Of a DNA stretch of 11,424 nt, positions 1-6,894 are shown piece after piece; position 1 is the first letter of the stretch, and each line of letters begins with the position of its first letter. The translations under genes and the position numbers were made by a program. Source of the DNA: JBGOUJ01 sp041477005 (GTDB lineage: Bacteria > Acidobacteriota > Terriglobia > Bryobacterales > JACQDG01); NCBI GenBank assembly GCA_041477005.1, contig JBGOUJ010000200.1, forward strand, positions 1 through 11,424. The letters run 5' to 3'. Below the pieces are notes generated by a model. That model was not told where the DNA came from. It saw only the letters and a list, made by a program, of their open reading frames with translations, and made no database searches.

Positions 1-977
1 CCAATCCGTCGGCCCCGAATCTCATTGCGAACATCGGCCAGGGCGATTTGAACGGCAGCGGGATCGGGTGCGCGCAACTGGGAAACAGCCTCGTCGAGGT
101 CGTGAACACGCAGAAAGTGGTGGTTTACAACATCGCCAAACCCACGCAACCGCAGCTTCTCACTTCATTCACGCCGAACTTTCCATTCGCCGGTTACTTG
201 TTTTTCTCTGGCAATATCGGCTTCTTCACCACGGATTGGTTCGACTACAGCGTGGGCAGCAACGCGATCTTCGGCCAGCACGGCGAGCTTTACGCTTATG
301 ATTTCAGCAATCCCGCACAGCCGGGCTCTGTTGGAAATCTACAGCCGGTCTCAGGCCAGCCGGCCTCCTCCAACCTGTCGCCCCGCTTTGCGGGTGTTGC
401 CGTGAACAGCCAAACGGCCTATATCGCCAGCACGACCTCGACGGGTGGAGATCCCAGCGGCGGTATGGCTCGGGTGGAAATCGTGGACATCAGCAATCCG
501 GCCAGCATGAAGGCGCTTGGCGAGGTCGATATTCCGCAAGCAACGGTCGCCACGGCGATCGGCATCCAGGGTAATCTCGCGCTGGTCGTTGGCAACACCA
601 AGAGCTGGAGAAACCCAGGCGTACCGAATTTCGACTTCACCGGGTTGCTGACGATCACGGCGCTCGACATCACCAATCCTCGCAGCCCCACGGTGATCAG
701 CACCCAGGTGACCAACATTCAGACGTCATTCGACATTGGCTACATTGCGTACGGTATCGGCAACGGCCGTTTCGCCCTGGCCATTGCGCCCCCCGCCGAC
801 AACACGAACGGCGGCCCGGCCGGCAACGGCCAACTGGCCTTCGTAGATGCCAGCAACCCGGCGAATCTCGTAGTGACCCCGCTCACCAGCGTTCCGGCGC
901 TGGGCAATATTGCCGTCTCCGGCAACTATATCTACGCCGCTACCGGAACGGGCATGACGATTTACCAGATCAGGTAA
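1..977 (+). CDS. LVIVD-repeat beta-propeller protein, 5'-truncated by the window edge
   Basis: The reading frame is open from the left edge (codons in phase with position 3) to a TAA at 975-977, so the true start lies outside the window; the TTG at 48 is only an internal codon. About 324 C-terminal residues are visible. They carry at least four repeats of the form V-x-hydrophobic-x-D-I-S/T-N-P, for example VEIVDISNPASMKALGEVDI, ITALDITNPRSPTVI and LAFVDASNPANLVV, plus LYAYDFSNPAQPGSV. Each is followed by a stretch rich in G, A and aromatic residues (IAVSGNYIYAA). This is the signature of LVIVD repeats (Pfam PF08309), which fold as beta-propeller blades and usually occur in exported or surface proteins. 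No enzymatic motif and no membrane anchor is visible at the C-terminus, which ends ...MTIYQIR. The function is not known; binding or a structural surface role is the usual guess for the family. The fold assignment is fairly secure, the role is not. Confidence 0.8.
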   Translation, partial: NPSAPNLIANIGQGDLNGSGIGCAQLGNSLVEVVNTQKVVVYNIAKPTQPQLLTSFTPNFPFAGYLFFSGNIGFFTTDWFDYSVGSNAIFGQHGELYAYDFSNPAQPGSVGNLQPVSGQPASSNLSPRFAGVAVNSQTAYIASTTSTGGDPSGGMARVEIVDISNPASMKALGEVDIPQATVATAIGIQGNLALVVGNTKSWRNPGVPNFDFTGLLTITALDITNPRSPTVISTQVTNIQTSFDIGYIAYGIGNGRFALAIAPPADNTNGGPAGNGQLAFVDASNPANLVVTPLTSVPALGNIAVSGNYIYAATGTGMTIYQIR

Positions 978-1014
978 CGGTAGCAAGCCGGGTCGCAAGC
1001 GGGCGGCCTGATGA

Positions 1015-1302
1015 TGCCCCTGGTCGCCGGGCTTCACGATCGACTACTGGGCGCGCCGCTTGGCATCCGCCGTCACCTCACACGGCCCGGCGTCTCCCAA
1101 ACGCCGCCGCGAGATCGAGGCCATGCTGAAAGATTGTCCGGCAGAGCAGGTCTACGTGACGGCTCTCCTCGACGTGAAGGCATTCCGAAAGTACGCTGGC
1201 GATATCGCGTGGGAAACCGAGGTCTGGATTGCCGAAACGCCCGACCACATGATTCACTTCAACGGGTTAAAGTTTCTCGTCCCCTACAAGCCACGGCGGT
1301 AA
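1015..1302 (+). pseudogene. Remnant of a BsuBI/PstI-like restriction endonuclease C-terminus
   Basis: An open frame follows two in-frame stops (TGA at 1009 and 1012) and ends at TAA 1300-1302. There is no ATG or GTG start and no Shine-Dalgarno site; the only candidate start is TTG at 1060, giving 80 residues. The protein reads like real coding sequence rather than a shadow: RRREIEAMLKDCP, VYVTALLD, then DIAWETEVWIAETPDHMIHF followed by NGLKFLVPY. From memory, the W-E-T-E-V-W-I-A, P-D-H-x-I-H-F-N-G and F-x-x-P-Y blocks match the C-terminal end of the BsuBI/PstI type II restriction endonuclease family (PF06616), whose members are about 300 residues or more. Only the last ~95 residues remain here. 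No methyltransferase partner lies nearby. I infer a decayed restriction-modification gene. An alternative is a small intact hypothetical protein starting at TTG 1060. Confidence 0.5.
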
Positions 1303-1320
1303 CGAAAGAAAGCTTTCGTT
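1301..1320 (+). terminator. Perfect 8-bp hairpin at the stop of the restriction-enzyme remnant
   Basis: AACGAAAG (1301-1308) and CTTTCGTT (1313-1320) are exact inverted complements around a 4-nt loop. The hairpin begins inside the TAA stop codon of the remnant. It is A/T-rich and is followed by TT then CTTCC rather than a clean T tract, so it is at best a weak intrinsic terminator. It may also act for transcripts arriving from the opposite strand. Confidence 0.35.
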
Positions 1321-1586
1321 CTTCCGTTACCTCTTACCATCGTCTAGTCAGGGCAAGGATCGTTCGCACAGTGCCAGCATTGCGGGCCACGATCTGTGGT
1401 GACAAAGTTGCCCCATTCTTCATAACCCCCTGGGCAGACCGCAAGTGTCCGCCACACTGGCGGAGCACACTTGTGAAAACGGGGACTCTCCAGCAGGCCG
1501 CTGAAAAACCGATTCGATTCACCGCGGAGACGCCGAGCGCGCTGAGGAGGCCCCTGACCGCGCACTCCGAGGTAAATGGCGAACCG
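1303..1586. other. Gene-free convergent spacer with hairpins and repeat-like sequence
   Basis: This stretch separates plus-strand and minus-strand genes. It contains the hairpin at 1301-1320 and a stronger one at 1442-1473. Near 1495-1511 the motif CAGCAGGCCGCTGAAAAACC is followed at 1521-1545 by CACCGCGGAGACGCCGAG. Both resemble short dispersed intergenic sequences that I associate with acidobacterial and other soil-bacterial genomes, which is recollection, not a search. A minus-strand frame at 1344-1565 encodes a cysteine-containing 73-residue peptide, but it has no start signal I trust. I see no promoter and no RNA gene here. Confidence 0.45.
1442..1473. repeat. Imperfect 13-bp inverted repeat (possible miniature element or hairpin)
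   Basis: CAAGTGT (1442-1448) pairs with ACACTTG (1467-1473), and CCGCCA (1449-1454) pairs with TGGCGG (1458-1463). The loop is 3 nt and there is a single 3-nt bulge on the right arm (1464-1466). The stem is stable on either strand. It lies downstream of the minus-strand glycosyltransferase gene ending at 1587, about 110 bp past its stop, and lacks an adjacent T run. It could be a REP-like or miniature-element palindrome, or a 3'-end-stabilising structure. Confidence 0.5.
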
Positions 1587-3641
1587 TCAATGCGCCACGG
1601 GGTGGGATGGCGTGGGGCCGAGGCCGGATCCCAGGCGGAAGATACTGGAGTCCGCGTCCTGATAGATCTGTCGTGAGTGGATCTCCGGCGGAAGGCGCGG
1701 GGCGATGGCGGCAGGAACCAGGAGGTAGGTGTAGCGTCCACTGGCTACCTCGTTGGCGATGAACTGGTACGAGAAGCGGTCGGCGTTCGTCAACCAGCAC
1801 CCAATCGGCAGCTTGGAATAAAGCCGGGCACAACTGATGACCGCGTAGATCTGTTCTCCGGAGCCGGCGGTGCGGTTCAGGAAGGAAAGCGCGGGGTAAA
1901 CCGAGAGCGCTTGGGTCAGGTAAGCCTCACGATCGAGCTTTCCGGCGAGATATTTCAGGCGGGGGACATTTACCGTTAACAGGACACTCACCTGGAAGGC
2001 GAAGACCAAGCAATAGCCGAGACCGGCCAGGCAGGCAGCCTTCGCGGCCCGACCGGCCTCGGAGTAGAACGAGCAGGCCCGGCCGGCCAGTACGACCGAA
2101 AGCGCCAGCAGCGCCGGAATCAGAAAGCGGAGATTCTCGGCAAGGGGAACCCAAAGCAGAAAGGCGCCGCAGGTGAAGAACAGCAGGGCGCCGTCCGCTG
2201 CGCCGCGCCGGCGGGGGGCCAAGAAAAGAAACGGCAGCAGAGCCGGCAACGCGAAGCCGAGTGGGTTGGGAGATGGCGACTCGGCATAGCGATAGCGCGG
2301 CCGATAGAACATGCCGTACAGCGCCCGGGGATAGTCGGTGAGATCTTTCGTATAACTTGGACCGGCGCCACCCCGCAGTTTGGTGGGATAAATGACGCTG
2401 CCGGTCATGGCCCAGGTGCGGAGGTGCCAAAAGCCGCCGGCCAGGCAGGCGATGCCAATCAAGACTAGGGCCGCAAGGAGCCGCCGGCGCAGGGGGACCG
2501 GTTGCTTCCAGAGCGCGGCCCCGATCAGAAGGGAAAGCGGCACGAAGCCGAGCACGGCGGTGTGCTTCACGGCGAAGCTGAACCCGACGAAGACGGCCAT
2601 CACCTTGGCCCAGCCCCAGCTTTGCTCTTCGCGCCAGCGCAGAAACGCGTAGAGGCTTAACAACTGGTAGAGCGCCATGCCCAAGTCATTCTTGGCCACG
2701 GCGCCATCAAGCACGATCAGGGGTGTCACCGCAGCCAGACTCATCGCCAAGACAGCGCCGCCGGTGGAAAACCAGCGCCGCGCCAGAAGGAACACGGCGG
2801 CCAGAGCGAGGGGCGTGAATAGGTAACCGAGCACCTCGGCGGCAGGCTGGGAGTGGAGCACGAAGCCCAGCGTTTGGATCATCTCCACGGCCTTTGGGAA
2901 GTAGTGATAGGTGAATTCGGGGGGCGGATGAAAGGCGTGGGTCTCGGCGTAGAAGCGGGCTTCGTAAAGGTGGGTGAAGATGGGGTCCCAAGAAGTCTCC
3001 GGTGTCAGGACCACCACCGCGCTGAGCGCCGTGGCGAGCGCCCCGAACAGGATGCAGCCGCCCATCAGCGGACCGGCGAGGACGCCGGTCTCGGTAGCCG
3101 CGGCGTAGACCCGGCGCAAATCGGCGGCCAGGATCGCGAAGCCCCGGCGGCAGACGCAGGTCAATAGGACCAGGATGAGGAACAGGAGCCAGCGCCGGTA
3201 GAGTTGGAGCAGGCCGAGCAAGAACATTGCGGCGCTGGCGAGACCGAGGCCGGCGGCGGTCCACAGGGTCAGCCGTTCGATCGAAGAATCGACTTCCGCG
3301 CCCAGCAAGAGGAATAGCGCCCGGCCGGCGGAAAAGCTTACGAACGCCACCCACAGAGCGAGCAGTGTGGCTGCCGGCGCCTCGACGAGATAGAAACCGA
3401 GCAGCAGGGCGGAAAGTCCGGCGAGTTCGAAGCGGCGCAACACGGGGAACGCTTCCCGCGCCCACAAGTAGGCCGCCACCAGAACGAGCAGGAGAAGCAA
3501 ACCTCCGAGGTAAAGGGAAAAGTACGGAGTGCCGCTTTGGACGTAGCGAAGGTTCCACCAGAACGGCTTGGCGGAGGCGGCGATCAGCAGGGCAACCCAA
3601 GCCCAAGCGGCGGCCGCGATCCGGCTACGCTCGGTCACCAT
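1587..3641 (-). CDS. Multi-spanning GT-C-type glycosyltransferase (ArnT/GT39-like)
   Basis: The 684-residue protein is dominated by hydrophobic helices and probably transfers a sugar from a polyprenyl-phosphate donor on the outer face of the inner membrane. The GT-C signature loop is at about residues 214-260: PETSWDPIFTHLYEARFYAE, then a His/Pro-rich stretch and YHYFPKAVEMIQTLG. D219 is the candidate acidic residue. Then follow V-A-K-N-D-L-G-M-A (middle) and a C-terminal periplasmic-looking domain of about 130 residues (LSVYPALSFLNRTAGSGEQI onward). About six hydrophobic segments precede the loop, more than in ArnT or PMT, where it follows TM1. I chose ATG 3641 because the open frame continues into the end of lpxD with a low-complexity, non-membrane sequence. 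The Shine-Dalgarno is weak (AGGTTGGA). It follows lpxD by 97 nt, consistent with a lipid A or envelope glycan modification, but the substrate is unknown. Confidence 0.75.
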   Translation of the reverse strand: MVTERSRIAAAAWAWVALLIAASAKPFWWNLRYVQSGTPYFSLYLGGLLLLLVLVAAYLWAREAFPVLRRFELAGLSALLLGFYLVEAPAATLLALWVAFVSFSAGRALFLLLGAEVDSSIERLTLWTAAGLGLASAAMFLLGLLQLYRRWLLFLILVLLTCVCRRGFAILAADLRRVYAAATETGVLAGPLMGGCILFGALATALSAVVVLTPETSWDPIFTHLYEARFYAETHAFHPPPEFTYHYFPKAVEMIQTLGFVLHSQPAAEVLGYLFTPLALAAVFLLARRWFSTGGAVLAMSLAAVTPLIVLDGAVAKNDLGMALYQLLSLYAFLRWREEQSWGWAKVMAVFVGFSFAVKHTAVLGFVPLSLLIGAALWKQPVPLRRRLLAALVLIGIACLAGGFWHLRTWAMTGSVIYPTKLRGGAGPSYTKDLTDYPRALYGMFYRPRYRYAESPSPNPLGFALPALLPFLFLAPRRRGAADGALLFFTCGAFLLWVPLAENLRFLIPALLALSVVLAGRACSFYSEAGRAAKAACLAGLGYCLVFAFQVSVLLTVNVPRLKYLAGKLDREAYLTQALSVYPALSFLNRTAGSGEQIYAVISCARLYSKLPIGCWLTNADRFSYQFIANEVASGRYTYLLVPAAIAPRLPPEIHSRQIYQDADSSIFRLGSGLGPTPSHPVAH

Positions 3642-3702
3642 TCCAACCTGCCCCGGGAGTGTGGCGTCATGTGGAAAGGGCACACTGCAAAGAACACCTT
3701 GC

Positions 3703-3731
3703 AAAAAACACCGGACGACCCAAACGGTCGC
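3703..3731 (-). terminator. Weak hairpin plus T6 tract between lpxD and the GT-C gene
   Basis: Read on the minus strand just after the lpxD stop, a 6-bp stem (3726-3731 with 3715-3720, one G.U pair) with a 5-nt loop is followed 6 nt later by six T residues (3703-3708). The gap between stem and T tract is longer than in good intrinsic terminators, so this may only partly reduce expression of the downstream gene. Confidence 0.25.
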
Positions 3732-3738
3732 GCTGGCT

Positions 3739-4788
3739 TTACTTCTTTCGCTCGGCCTGCAGCTCGCGGACGGCGCGCTGAAGCTCGGGCAGGCGCTCGA
3801 AGACGGCGGTCGAGCGGAGCCATTGGCGGTTGTCGAAGGCCGGGGAGCCGGAGATTTTCTGGCCGGCGGGGACGTCATGACCGACGCCGCTTTGGGCGTA
3901 GACCTGGACGCCGTCGCCGATGGTCAAGTGGTTGATGATGCCGGCCTGGCCGGCGAGCACGACGTTCGAGCCGAGCACGGTGCTGCCGGCGATGCCGGCC
4001 TGGGCGCAGATGATGGCGTTGTCGCCCACGCGGCAGGCGTGGCCGATCTGGACCAGGTTGTCGATCTTGGAACCACGGCCGATGCGGGTTTCCCCTACGG
4101 CGGCGCGATCGATGCAGGTGTGGGCCTGGATCTCGACGTCGTCTTCGATGACGGCGATGCCGGCCTGGACGATCTTGTGGTGGCCGCCGTCGGCGCGGCG
4201 GGCGAAGCCGTAGCCGTCGGAGCCGATGATGGCGCCGTTCTGGAGGATCACGCGGTGGCCGATCCGGCAGAACTCGCGCACCACGGCGTGGGAGTGGGCC
4301 AGGAAATCGTCGCCGATCTCGACCCCTTCGTAAACCGTGACATGGGCGTGCAGGACGGCGTCGCGGCCGATGCGGACGCGATCGGCGATCACGACATAAG
4401 GGCCGACGCTCGCCCCCTCACCGAGCCGGGCGGTGGGGGCGATCACGGCGGTGGGGTGGACGCCGGGGGCGGGGCGGGGAGGCTGGTAGAACAGCTCGAG
4501 GGCGCGAGCGAAGTCGAGATAGGGGTTCTCGGAAATCAGGGCGGGGAGACCCAGCCGCTTGGCGTCGCGGCCGATGATGATGGCTGCGGCGCGGGTGGTC
4601 TTCACCTTGGCCAGATAGCGGGGGTTCGACAGGAAGCTCAATTCGGAAGGGCCGGCCTCGTCCAGGCCGGCTACGCCGGTGATTTCGATGTCGGCTTCAG
4701 AAACCGCTTCCTGGCGGACCCCGGGGGCGCCCCGGCTCGGCAGGGCCAGCTCACAGCCGAGGCGGGCGGCAATTTCTTGGAGTTTCAT
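3739..4788 (-). CDS. lpxD: UDP-3-O-acylglucosamine N-acyltransferase LpxD
   Basis: LpxD transfers a hydroxyacyl chain from acyl-ACP to the 2-amine of UDP-3-O-acyl-glucosamine, the third step of lipid A synthesis, in the cytoplasm. The 349 residues match the usual length. Residues 1-100 form the uridine-binding domain (ELSFLSNPRYLAKVKTTRAA). Residues about 108-310 are hexapeptide repeats of the left-handed beta-helix (for example VHPTAVIAPTARLGEGASVG). The conserved IGSDGYGFA lies at 188-196. NLVQIGHACRVGDNAI contains H250, aligned with the catalytic histidine of E. coli LpxD (H239). GHDVPAGQKISGSPA at 303-317 and a charged C-terminal helix complete the fold. The ATG at 4788 gives the canonical N-terminus MKLQEIAARLG. 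It lies 32 nt after the prepilin peptidase gene, so cotranscription is likely. No lpxA, lpxB or fabZ is adjacent, unlike the classical lpx cluster. Confidence 0.95.
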   Translation of the reverse strand: MKLQEIAARLGCELALPSRGAPGVRQEAVSEADIEITGVAGLDEAGPSELSFLSNPRYLAKVKTTRAAAIIIGRDAKRLGLPALISENPYLDFARALELFYQPPRPAPGVHPTAVIAPTARLGEGASVGPYVVIADRVRIGRDAVLHAHVTVYEGVEIGDDFLAHSHAVVREFCRIGHRVILQNGAIIGSDGYGFARRADGGHHKIVQAGIAVIEDDVEIQAHTCIDRAAVGETRIGRGSKIDNLVQIGHACRVGDNAIICAQAGIAGSTVLGSNVVLAGQAGIINHLTIGDGVQVYAQSGVGHDVPAGQKISGSPAFDNRQWLRSTAVFERLPELQRAVRELQAERKK

Positions 4789-4820
4789 TTCTTCGCACCG
4801 TGTTTCTTAAAGCATGTTCT

Positions 4821-5603
4821 TCAGACCACGACCTGGAGAATGGACGCAAAGGCGAGGAACGTGCCGAACGGCAGCTCGTAGGCCGTGCCTTTGCGGAAGA
4901 TCAAGATGAAGAGCAAGCCCACCACGGCCCCCAGGATGGAAGCGAACATGAGGGCCAGGACGGCTTCACGCAGCCCGAAGAACGCTCCGATCATAGCCAT
5001 CATTTTTACATCTCCCAGGCCCATGCCTTCACGAAAGCGGACCCGGTAGTAGATTTCGGCGATCAAGTAGAGAACGCCGGCGGCGATCAGGGCGCCGGTC
5101 AGGGATTCGGCCAGAGAGACAAGCCGGGGAGAGACGGGCACGGTCATCAGGCCGAGCACGAGGGCGACGGCTCCGGGCTGAAGCGGCTTGATGAAGCTGA
5201 AGACCAGGCCCAGGGCGGCGCCGCCGAGGGTGATTTCATCCGGCAGGAGGCGGTCGGTCAGGTCGGAGAAACCGAGGATCAGCATCATCGCGACGAACAG
5301 AGCGCACTTCAGTGCGATGAAGGTCAGGCCAAAACGGCCGGCGATGACCGCAAAGAGAATTCCGGTGAGGACCTCGACGATGGGATAGCGAAACGGGATG
5401 GCGCCGCGGCAGTCGCGGCAGCGGCCGGCGAGCAGCAGGAAGCTCAGCACGGGGATGTTGTCGTACCAGCGGATGGGGTGACCGCAGAGCGGGCACCGGG
5501 AGCCCGGCCGGACGACCGACTGGTCCTTGGGCATGCGGTAAATGCAAACATTGAGGAAACTACCTATTAGTAGACCGGAGAAAAATGCCAGCAGTGGGAT
5601 CAC
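4821..5603 (-). CDS. pilD: Type IV prepilin peptidase / N-methyltransferase (A24 family)
   Basis: PilD-type enzymes cleave the leader peptide of type IV pilins and type II secretion pseudopilins and methylate the new N-terminus, at the inner membrane. The 260-residue protein has the full architecture. The N-terminal GLLIGSFLNVCIYRMP is a family signature. The cytoplasmic zinc-binding domain has two CxxC pairs (C37/C40 and C62/C65) around WYDNIPVLSFL. The catalytic aspartates are D114 in FSDLTDRLLPDEITL and D199 in the GMGLGDVKMM motif (GxGD). About eight hydrophobic segments are present. The start is GTG at 5603, because an in-frame TGA lies at 5624-5622 and the N-terminus then begins MIPLLAFFSG as expected. 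No Shine-Dalgarno is evident, because the heptamer array begins 18 nt upstream. No pilin genes are in the window. Use of the symbol pilD follows function, not a proven orthology. Confidence 0.93.
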   Translation of the reverse strand: MIPLLAFFSGLLIGSFLNVCIYRMPKDQSVVRPGSRCPLCGHPIRWYDNIPVLSFLLLAGRCRDCRGAIPFRYPIVEVLTGILFAVIAGRFGLTFIALKCALFVAMMLILGFSDLTDRLLPDEITLGGAALGLVFSFIKPLQPGAVALVLGLMTVPVSPRLVSLAESLTGALIAAGVLYLIAEIYYRVRFREGMGLGDVKMMAMIGAFFGLREAVLALMFASILGAVVGLLFILIFRKGTAYELPFGTFLAFASILQVVV

Positions 5604-5620
5604 GGGTGCGGCACCAGAGA

Positions 5621-5885
5621 GTCAGCCATCAGCCGGCAGCAAGCAGCCATCAGCGGTCAGCCATCAGCGGTCAGCCATCAGCGGTCAGCCATCAGCGGTC
5701 AGCCAGCAGCGATCAGCCGGCAGCGATCAGCCAGCAGCGATCAGCCAGCGGCGATCAGCCAGCGGCGATCAGCCAGCGGCGGTCAGCCAGCGGCGGTCAG
5801 CCAGCAGCGATCAGCGGTCAGCCAGCAGGTTCAACAATCAGCTTCTCGCCGTCAGCTTTCAGCCCTTAGCCATCAGCTCTGAGCC
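5621..5885. repeat. Heptanucleotide tandem repeat array (AGCNNNC type), main arm
   Basis: From 5621 to 5830 the sequence is thirty consecutive 7-mers in constant phase (GTCAGCC, ATCAGCC, ATCAGCG, GTCAGCG and similar). Within this, 5645-5812 is twelve 14-bp units: four exact copies of AGCCATCAGCGGTC (5645-5700), then eight copies of the form AGCCRGCRGCGRTC (5701-5812). After a short break, seven more degenerate 7-mers run from 5837 to 5885 (ATCAGCT, GTCAGCT, TTCAGCC and similar). There are no unique spacers, so it is not CRISPR. It resembles the heptameric short tandemly repeated repetitive sequences described in cyanobacteria. It fills the spacer between the GT4 and prepilin peptidase genes. 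Confidence 0.92.
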
Positions 5886-5932
5886 GTCGTCGGGCCTCAG
5901 GTATCACGCTTCAGCCAAGCTGGTTGCTGAGG

Positions 5933-5974
5933 GCTGACTGCTGACCGCTGACTGCTGACGGCTAATGGCTGACC
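5933..5974. repeat. Inverted arm of the heptanucleotide array
   Basis: Six contiguous 7-mers (GCTGACT, GCTGACC, GCTGACT, GCTGACG, GCTAATG, GCTGACC) are the reverse complement of the heptamers at 5621-5885. About 47 bp of non-repetitive sequence separates the two arms. A transcript or extruded DNA strand could fold the arms into a long imperfect hairpin. The arm overlaps the 3' end of the GT4 gene, whose TAG stop lies in the fifth 7-mer. Confidence 0.85.
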
Positions 5975-6894
5975 TCTGCAGCACTGCGACGGCTCGCCGC
6001 TATCCGGTACGCCTGCTCGGTTTGGTTGACCATTATAACATCGGTGAAACGGGCGAGGAGTTGGGCGCGGGCGGCGGCGGCGCGGGCGGCGGCGGAAGCC
6101 GGGTCGGCCAGCACGCTTTGGATCGCGGCGGTGACAGAGGCGGGGGTGTTGTCCACCAGCAGGCCGGTGCGGCCGTGCTCCACGATCTCGGGGATGCCGC
6201 CGACGCGGGTGGCGACTACGGGCGTCCCGTGGGCCATGGCCAGCAGGATGCCGGAGCCGAGGCCTTCGCTGTGGGTCAAGTACAAGAACAAGGCGGCGCG
6301 CGGGAGGTCGCGCTCGAGCTCGGCTGAGAACCGCAGGTCCGCGCCGGCGGCGCGGCAGGCTTCCGTGGCTAGGGCGCTGCCTTTCTGCGGGTCGGAGGTG
6401 GCCGGGGCGAGGACGAACGGCTCGCGCGGCTCCGGGTCCGAAGGCGCCGGCGGCTTGACTCCATCGTAGACGACCGAGATCTTCCCGGCATCGATGCCGG
6501 CCGCGAGCAACTGCTCTTTTACGAATTCCGAGACGGCCAGGAAGCACGCGGCTTGGCTGTACTTCCAGCGGGAGAGAGGGCTCGAACTGATGGGAAAGGC
6601 CACGCGGCGAGAGACGACCAGCGGCCGGCCGGGGGCGGCCAGGGCGGCCAGAGTGTGGGAGCGGGCATCGTGGGCGTGGGTCACATCCGCTTGGTGGGCT
6701 TCGTGCGCAATCGCCCACAGACCGACCGGTAAGGTCCTGTAACCGAGGGAGTTGCTCTGGGCGTAGACGGCGCCGTCGCTGCGGGCCAGGATCACCTGGT
6801 CGTGACCGCGGTCGCGCAGGCCGCGGGTGAGCAGCAAGAGCTGCCGCTGGCCGCCGCGCAGTTCCCGGCCGGTGTCCAGGTGAAGGATGCGCAT
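5962..6894 (-). CDS. Compact GT4-type glycosyltransferase, probably LPS/envelope glycan
   Basis: The 310-residue protein has a GT-B fold of the glycosyltransferase group 1 type. MRILHLDTGRELRGGQRQLL at the N-terminus is the acceptor-domain start with the glycine-rich loop. VTHAHDARSH (71-80) and KISVVYDGVKPP (138-149) are typical. The C-terminal donor-binding motif is SEGLGSGILLAMAHGTPVVA (209-228), then GGIPEIVEHGRTGLLV. Two things are odd. The second glutamate of the family's E-x7-E motif is Leu218 (E210 is present). The segment between the interdomain linker and E210 is only about 50 residues, against about 90 in most relatives. The ATG at 6894 overlaps the TGA of the upstream GT2 gene by 1 nt (TGATG), which implies translational coupling; longer open sequence upstream is out-of-frame shadow. 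The last codons (V-S-H) and the stop lie in heptamer repeats. The sugar and acceptor are unknown. Confidence 0.85.
   Translation of the reverse strand: MRILHLDTGRELRGGQRQLLLLTRGLRDRGHDQVILARSDGAVYAQSNSLGYRTLPVGLWAIAHEAHQADVTHAHDARSHTLAALAAPGRPLVVSRRVAFPISSSPLSRWKYSQAACFLAVSEFVKEQLLAAGIDAGKISVVYDGVKPPAPSDPEPREPFVLAPATSDPQKGSALATEACRAAGADLRFSAELERDLPRAALFLYLTHSEGLGSGILLAMAHGTPVVATRVGGIPEIVEHGRTGLLVDNTPASVTAAIQSVLADPASAAARAAAARAQLLARFTDVIMVNQTEQAYRIAASRRSAAEVSH

Noticed and set aside
1344..1565. Minus-strand 73-codon cysteine-containing peptide (ends CWHCANDPCPD)
   Set aside because: It overlaps the palindrome at 1442-1473, has no ribosome site and the cysteine pattern is not a known motif. It is too weak to call.
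1011..1676. Plus-strand 221-codon frame
   Set aside because: It overlaps the restriction-enzyme remnant in another frame and runs over palindromes and the 3' end of the GT-C gene. Its composition is arginine-rich shadow-like.
3568..4881. Plus-strand 437-codon frame opposite lpxD
   Set aside because: An antisense shadow caused by G+C-rich codon bias. It is low complexity (G, A, D, V) while the minus strand encodes an unmistakable LpxD.
5621..5830. CRISPR array
   Set aside because: The 14-bp units are directly adjacent with no unique spacers, and there are no cas genes in the window.
5542..5937. Plus-strand frames of 131 and 94 codons rich in S, A, Q, R
   Set aside because: They are translations of the heptamer array in two phases. 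No start signal is present and the composition only reflects the repeats.
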